24,203 nucleotides of DNA. Source: a virus. This document shows positions 20,667 to 24,203 of the stretch, in pieces. A model generated the notes under the pieces. It made no database searches. It was not told the DNA's origin and saw only the letters and a list, made by a program, of their open reading frames with translations. Positions within the stretch are counted from its first letter, which is position 1. Every line of letters begins with the position of its first letter. The DNA lies in the IMG/VR virus record IMGVR_UViG_3300005436_000125, positions 1 through 24,203 of that record, one strand, 5' to 3'. Position numbers and translations under genes: made by a program.

Positions 20667-22210
20667 AAAGGGCGCGCCGATGCGGCTGCACCTCCCGTCG
20701 CAGGCGCCGTCGGGTCAGGCGGCTTGGGCGCGCCGCCCGGCGTCGGAGCCGAGGCCATCGGCACGCCATCGAGCGTCGCGAGCTCCTCGCCCATCGCATT
20801 GCCCCAGACAGGCTGACCGCGGCTCGCGCGAAGCTCGTCCTTGGTGCACGAGCGGGCGCGCACGAGCAGCTCATCGACCTGCACCGGATCGTCGGCGAGG
20901 ATCGTATGCCCGTTCGGAACGGGCGTGCTCGGCGCGAACAGGTGCGGGTTGAGGTCGCGGATCGCAGTGAACAGGTCGCGCTCGATCGAGTGCCAGAGCT
21001 GCTGGCTGTCGATCAGCTGACGCGGCAGAATCGTTGTCGTCGCCTGCGAGTCGGCCGCGCTGTACGCGCCGCCCGTCTGGCCGATCTGCACGTTGAGCGT
21101 CGAGCCAAGGATGCGCTTGGACATCGAGTCGTCCATGCAGTCGGCGAGCTCTTTCCAGACGCGCGCGCTGGCCTCGGCCACGCCGTCGCGCCACTCGACC
21201 GTGGTGCCATTGCGCAGGATCGCAACGCCATCAGCGGCGAGCGTCTCGAGCGCGCTCTTCAAGTCGTCGACGACGTTGTCGCCGACGGCCTCTTGCGGCA
21301 CGGTGCCGACGGTGCGCGGGTTCGCGCCGTTCTCAGCGCCCTGTAGCCAATACTTGGTGACCCACTGCTTGACCCACCACTGGCGCGCGATGCTGAAGAA
21401 CAGGCCGCGTGAAGTCGGCCAGTCGTTGATCGTCATCGGCGCGTGCACGATGTACTTGCGCGGGGGCAGCAGCGCGATCGAGCGGCCGTAGCCCTGCTCG
21501 ACCGAATGCCCAGCGCGCACGAGCTCGGCGACAGCGCGCCCGCTGTCCCAGAGGCCGCAGCGGTAGTAGAGGTCAAACGCGAAGCGGCGCGGATGCACCG
21601 GCACGAGCGCGACCGGCACCACCGCCGGAATGCCCAGCAGCGTGCCGCGCCCCCAGATGATCTCGGCGTGCGCGATGTTCGTTCCGAGCCCATCAAGCAG
21701 CGCGAGTCGAACGTCAGCGAAATTGTCGATGCGATCGAGGGCCTCGCGGCACGCGTCCGTGAGCCGCACGGCATCGTCCTGCAGCGTCGGTACGTTCGTC
21801 TCACCCGGCTCGAGGTCGTAGCGTGCGGCGGCGATCGGCGCGATGCGCGTCTCCCACACGCTCGCCAGGTGCGAGTCGCTCTGCAGCATGCGGCGCGTGA
21901 GATCGACCCAGTCGACCGTCAGGCCCCACGCTGCGTCCTTCATCACCTGGATCAGGCGATCGAAAGTGATCTCCGCAAACTGGATCGCGTTATTGCCTTG
22001 CGACCACGGGATCGAAGGCTGCGGCGTGAACGTCTCGTACTGTGAGCTGCTCTGCTGCTGGCCCTTGACCTCGTTCAGGTACTCGGCCAGGCGCACCACG
22101 TCGACGACGTTGTCGCCCGAGCGCACGGCGAGCGTGCTGCCCTTGACATCCTTGGCTGCGGCCCTTTGTGCCTGTGCCTGGCGTCGGAGCTTGCGAGCGC
22201 TGCTGCTCAT
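20537..22210 (-). CDS. Portal protein, DUF935 (Mu gp29-like)
   Basis: A 557-residue reading frame. The basic N-terminus is followed by the DUF935 core: FDRLIQVMKDAAWGLTVDWV and MLQSDSHLASVWETRIAPIA near residues 84-130, PVHPRRFAFDLYYRCGLW in the middle, then SKRILGSTLNVQIGQTGGAY and the Leu-rich helix up to residue 440. The portal ring sits at the DNA-entry vertex and binds terminase. After about residue 515 the zero frame becomes Thr/Arg/Ser-rich and ends in SKRSKRSASRRT, which does not look like a portal C-terminus. The expected C-terminal helices are found in the -1 frame. The start ATG at 22210 lies 3 bases after the terminase stop. The unshifted product would be a shorter portal with a basic tail. 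Confidence 0.85.
   Translation of the reverse strand: MSSSARKLRRQAQAQRAAAKDVKGSTLAVRSGDNVVDVVRLAEYLNEVKGQQQSSSQYETFTPQPSIPWSQGNNAIQFAEITFDRLIQVMKDAAWGLTVDWVDLTRRMLQSDSHLASVWETRIAPIAAARYDLEPGETNVPTLQDDAVRLTDACREALDRIDNFADVRLALLDGLGTNIAHAEIIWGRGTLLGIPAVVPVALVPVHPRRFAFDLYYRCGLWDSGRAVAELVRAGHSVEQGYGRSIALLPPRKYIVHAPMTINDWPTSRGLFFSIARQWWVKQWVTKYWLQGAENGANPRTVGTVPQEAVGDNVVDDLKSALETLAADGVAILRNGTTVEWRDGVAEASARVWKELADCMDDSMSKRILGSTLNVQIGQTGGAYSAADSQATTTILPRQLIDSQQLWHSIERDLFTAIRDLNPHLFAPSTPVPNGHTILADDPVQVDELLVRARSCTKDELRASRGQPVWGNAMGEELATLDGVPMASAPTPGGAPKPPDPTAPATGGAAASARPFSSQLPWEQAAILTGRAATGTSLPWPTMPRGSKRSKRSASRRT
20644..20672 (-). promoter_or_regulatory. Candidate -1 frameshift signal in portal gene (C CCT TTC plus hairpin)
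   Basis: Zero-frame codons CGC CCT TTC give the X XXY YYZ heptamer C CCT TTC at 20672-20666. After an 8-base spacer, GCTCC (20657-20653) pairs with GGAGC (20648-20644) around the loop CCTG. A strong Shine-Dalgarno-like GGGAGGTG lies 16 bases upstream (20689-20696). A -1 slip here enters the portal C-terminal/gpF frame exactly. The hairpin is short (5 bp) and the heptamer is not among the most efficient known in bacteria, so this may be coincidence around an indel. Confidence 0.5.
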
Positions 22211-22213
22211 GCA

Positions 22214-23686
22214 TCAGAAGGGGCGAACGCGTGTCGGAAACGGGCGCGTGCGACCGCCGGCTGGCGCGTCGCGATCGAGCGGGAACGGGCGGGGCCGCTC
22301 CACGTGAGGTTGCGTCAGCGTCTCGAGCGAGGCCGAGCCGAGCGCATCGAAGCCAGCCGAGAGCGCGTCGACGTCGTCGTCGTGCGCGTCGCCTTGGCCG
22401 GTGAAGTCGAGGCAGCAAGCAAGCGCCGCTGCCATGTCACTGCCATCGCGTAGCGCCTCGCCCTCGGGCCAGTGCACGCCGCGCTTGTCGTCGTTCCAAG
22501 CATCGCTCGCCGGGATCGCGCGAACGTACTTGCTCTCGCGCGCCGGCAGCGCCGTGACGCGCAGGCCTTTGCGAGCGAGGTAGTCGATCGGACCCTGCTC
22601 GGTGCCGCCGATGTACGCGCGCACCGGAGCGCCCGGCCAGCGCGATCGGAACGTGATGAGCTTGTCGCCCCACGTCGGCGCGTCGCATTGCGCACGCATG
22701 ACGCCGAGCACGTAGACACGCTTCTCGGCTGACATGCCCAGCGCGATCGCGACGTTCCAGTCGCTGGTGCGCTTGTTGGTGTACGCGAAGTCAGTGCCGA
22801 TCGCGACGCGCAGGTCGCTGGGCCGCTCGGTGTAGTAGCGCACGCCGTTGAAGACGTGGCCCTCACGCGGGCGCGGCTCGCCCATGTAGATCGACCACCA
22901 GTCGCGTTCGTTCGAGCGCTTGAGCTCGAGCAGCGATAGCGGCATCTCTTCCGGCCACAGCGATTCGCCTGATGGCAAGATTGCTGGCAGGTTGATGACG
23001 CGGAAGATCTTGCTGAGCCGCGGGTCTTTCTTGATGCGCCCGATCAGGTCGTCTTCGTGCCATCGAGTGTGGACGATGATGACGCTGGTGCGCTTGCGCA
23101 GGCGCGTCCAGATCGACGAGCTGAACTCGTACCAGATGCGCTCACGCATGAGCCGGCTCTCGGCCTCGGCGCGGTTCTTGTGCGGATCGTCGACGACCAG
23201 GATCGTCAGCCCGCTTAGACCGGTAATCGCGCCGCCGAGAATGCCGCGCGCTGCGAGGCCGCCGCCCTCGGGCGTGCGCCACAGCGAGACGCTGTCGGTG
23301 TCAGCACGGAGCTCGACGCCAGCGAGGCGCGCGTAGTCGCGAATGGTGCGCGACTTGTCCTCGGCGATCGTGGCCGAGTAGCTGACGTACGCGCTGAAGA
23401 TGTCCGGGTATCGCCGCAGCGTCTGCGCGAGCCAGTGGCTGATCGTCGTCGTCTTGCCGAACTGCGCCGGCACTGAGACGCACGCGAAGATCGGTTCCGC
23501 AAGTCCGCGTGCCGCGAGCTGCGCCTGCTCGAGAACATCGACGACCGGCGTGAGATGGCGCGGGTCCGTGAGCGCGGGCGAGATGCGCTGGATGAAGCCG
23601 CCAAGCGCCTCGTCGTCGCGAGCGTGCGCCCGCGTGAACGCCTCGATAGCCGCGAGCTCGCGACCGATGCGGCGCAAGTCGCGCAT
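22214..23686 (-). CDS. terL: Terminase large subunit
   Basis: A 490-residue packaging motor and nuclease. The ATPase part shows a Walker A-like loop VPAQFGKTTT (residues 72-81), a Walker B strand LTILVVDDPHKN (160-171) with D166/D167, and the motif HTRWHEDDLIGRI (206-218) typical of Mu/T4-type terminases. The nuclease part shows VAIGTDFAY with D299 at the first acidic position and HDDDVDALS (435-443) at the last. The Pro/Arg-rich C-terminus after 455 is likely the portal-binding tail. ATP hydrolysis drives DNA into the prohead, and the nuclease cuts the concatemer or headful. Start ATG 23686 follows GTGAGGCTCC. Two departures from the usual motifs are noted: Gln-Phe in the Walker A loop and Asp where Walker B usually has Glu. 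Confidence 0.92.
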   Translation of the reverse strand: MRDLRRIGRELAAIEAFTRAHARDDEALGGFIQRISPALTDPRHLTPVVDVLEQAQLAARGLAEPIFACVSVPAQFGKTTTISHWLAQTLRRYPDIFSAYVSYSATIAEDKSRTIRDYARLAGVELRADTDSVSLWRTPEGGGLAARGILGGAITGLSGLTILVVDDPHKNRAEAESRLMRERIWYEFSSSIWTRLRKRTSVIIVHTRWHEDDLIGRIKKDPRLSKIFRVINLPAILPSGESLWPEEMPLSLLELKRSNERDWWSIYMGEPRPREGHVFNGVRYYTERPSDLRVAIGTDFAYTNKRTSDWNVAIALGMSAEKRVYVLGVMRAQCDAPTWGDKLITFRSRWPGAPVRAYIGGTEQGPIDYLARKGLRVTALPARESKYVRAIPASDAWNDDKRGVHWPEGEALRDGSDMAAALACCLDFTGQGDAHDDDVDALSAGFDALGSASLETLTQPHVERPRPFPLDRDAPAGGRTRPFPTRVRPF

Positions 23687-23706
23687 GGAGCCTCACGGAA
23701 GACGAA

Positions 23707-23741
23707 CGCCGCGCCGGGAAGGGGGTGAGACCGGCGCGGCG
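23707..23741. other. Perfect 11-bp inverted repeat upstream of terL
   Basis: CGCCGCGCCGG (23707-23717) and CCGGCGCGGCG (23731-23741) are exact reverse complements with a 13-base loop. It lies in the 172-base gap between the helix-turn-helix gene and terL, 20 bases before the terL start. On the minus transcript the stem is followed by a pyrimidine-rich stretch (TTCGTCTTCC) without a true U-run, so an intrinsic terminator or attenuator is possible but not typical. Terminase recognition or a regulator site are other options. Confidence 0.6.
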
Positions 23742-23858
23742 CTCAGGAGGGAGTCGATGGCCAGCTCGCGCGTGAGCGCAGCGTACCAGCAGCGTGCCCC
23801 GAACCCGGTCGGGTTCCCAGCGGGAGCTACGGCATCATGCGGCGCTTGCGGCGCGAAG

Positions 23859-24080
23859 CTACTGCGGCTTGCGCCTCACGACCTGGAACGGCGCGAGGTA
23901 CTGCCGCACCCAGCTCGCCGGGATACGCAGCTCGCGCGTGCCGGGCCGCTGCGCCGGGATCTTCCCCGCCGCAACGCGTCTGCGCACGGTGTCGTCGCTG
24001 CAACCAATCTTGCGTGCTACCTGCCCCGTCGTCAGCCAGCCGGCCGCCGTGAGTGCTGAGCTCGTGTTGCCTCCGGTCAT
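23859..24080 (-). CDS. Small helix-turn-helix DNA-binding protein (excisionase/MerR-like)
   Basis: A 73-residue protein. Residues 14-60 form a small winged-helix domain of the excisionase/HTH_17 type: GWLTTGQVARKIGCSDDTVR is the helix-turn-helix, followed by the usual RRVAAGKIPAQRPGTRELRI wing and WVRQYL helix. Such proteins bind short DNA sites and act as excisionases, regulators or small terminase subunits. Directly before terL a role in DNA recognition for packaging is attractive, but length and motif do not settle it. Start ATG 24080 has the site GGGGAGGGATCGCG and overlaps the upstream stop as ATGA. Confidence 0.75.
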   Translation of the reverse strand: MTGGNTSSALTAAGWLTTGQVARKIGCSDDTVRRRVAAGKIPAQRPGTRELRIPASWVRQYLAPFQVVRRKPQ

Positions 24081-24203
24081 CGCGATCCCTCCCCGCGCAT
24101 CAGCGCGCCTATTCGCTCGCGAGCCTGCTCATCGCCAGCCCGCGCCAACGCCGCCGTTGCTTGCCAGCCCACGCGCCGGTCCCATGCGGCGTGTGCGCCC
24201 AGT
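24077..24203 (-). CDS. C-terminal end of an unknown protein (partial, cut by right edge)
   Basis: The last 41 codons of a frame that enters from the right edge and stops at TGA 24079-24077. The visible residues include WDRRVGWQATAALARAGDEQ and then an Arg-rich helix ending RGEGSR. The 4-base ATGA overlap with the helix-turn-helix gene supports a real coding end. Function cannot be judged from so little sequence. Confidence 0.55.
   Translation of the reverse strand, partial: LGAHAAWDRRVGWQATAALARAGDEQARERIGALMRGEGSR

Noticed and set aside
23801-23816. Short hairpin GAACCC-GGTC-GGGTTC as an intrinsic terminator or tRNA arm
   Set aside because: There is no U-run on either strand and no surrounding cloverleaf; kept only as a minor inverted repeat in the gap finding.
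23757-24059. A 100-residue plus-strand frame with a good AGGAGGGAGTCG site and a CGAC-type cysteine pair
   Set aside because: Two thirds of it lie antisense to the well-supported HTH gene and turn Arg/Pro-rich there; only the first 35 residues look plausible. Not enough to call a gene.

Overview
This window is the late (structural) region of a tailed phage or prophage from a very GC-rich bacterium. Almost everything is read from the minus strand as one tightly packed operon, so the biological order runs from the right edge to the left edge. Gene junctions are mostly ATGA, GTGA, TGATG or TAATG overlaps, as expected for translationally coupled phage late genes. No rRNA, tRNA, CRISPR array, insertion sequence, transposase, integrase or attachment site was seen. 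The host cannot be named. High GC and a cysteine-rich outer-membrane-type lipoprotein on the phage suggest a diderm host, possibly a myxobacterium-like lineage (inference only).

Packaging and head (24203 to 15100): the end of an unknown gene, a small helix-turn-helix protein, the large terminase subunit, a DUF935 (Mu gp29-like) portal, a Mu gpF-like head morphogenesis protein, a Mu gpI-like protease fused to a scaffold with a strong internal start, an Ala/Glu-rich helical protein, a small decoration-type protein, a Mu gpT-like major capsid protein, an unknown protein and a connector candidate. This is a Mu-type head.

Tail (14690 to 6080): a tail-terminator candidate, the tail tube protein, a Mu gpG-like protein, a G/GT-type tail assembly chaperone pair, a short tape measure protein, a candidate distal tail protein and a 903-residue tail hub. 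There is no sheath gene, so this is a long non-contractile (siphovirus) tail. A single plus-strand gene for a cysteine-rich lipoprotein sits inside this block, directly before the hub gene.

Appendages and left end (6083 to 1): two beta-rich proteins, a small virion-type protein, an Ig-like plus lectin-like protein, a beta-helix tail spike, then a membrane-anchored coiled-coil protein, a stand-alone two-component receiver protein and a holin-like membrane protein cut by the window edge.

The points most worth a second look are these. (1) The portal C-terminal domain and gpF are encoded in the -1 frame, with a slippery heptamer, 8-nt spacer and hairpin at the junction. (2) The tail chaperone pair has a T TTT TTA slippery site. 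(3) There is a plus-strand lipoprotein moron. (4) There is a phage-borne phosphoreceiver domain. (5) The capsid N-terminus and the protease-scaffold junction share a peptide motif.
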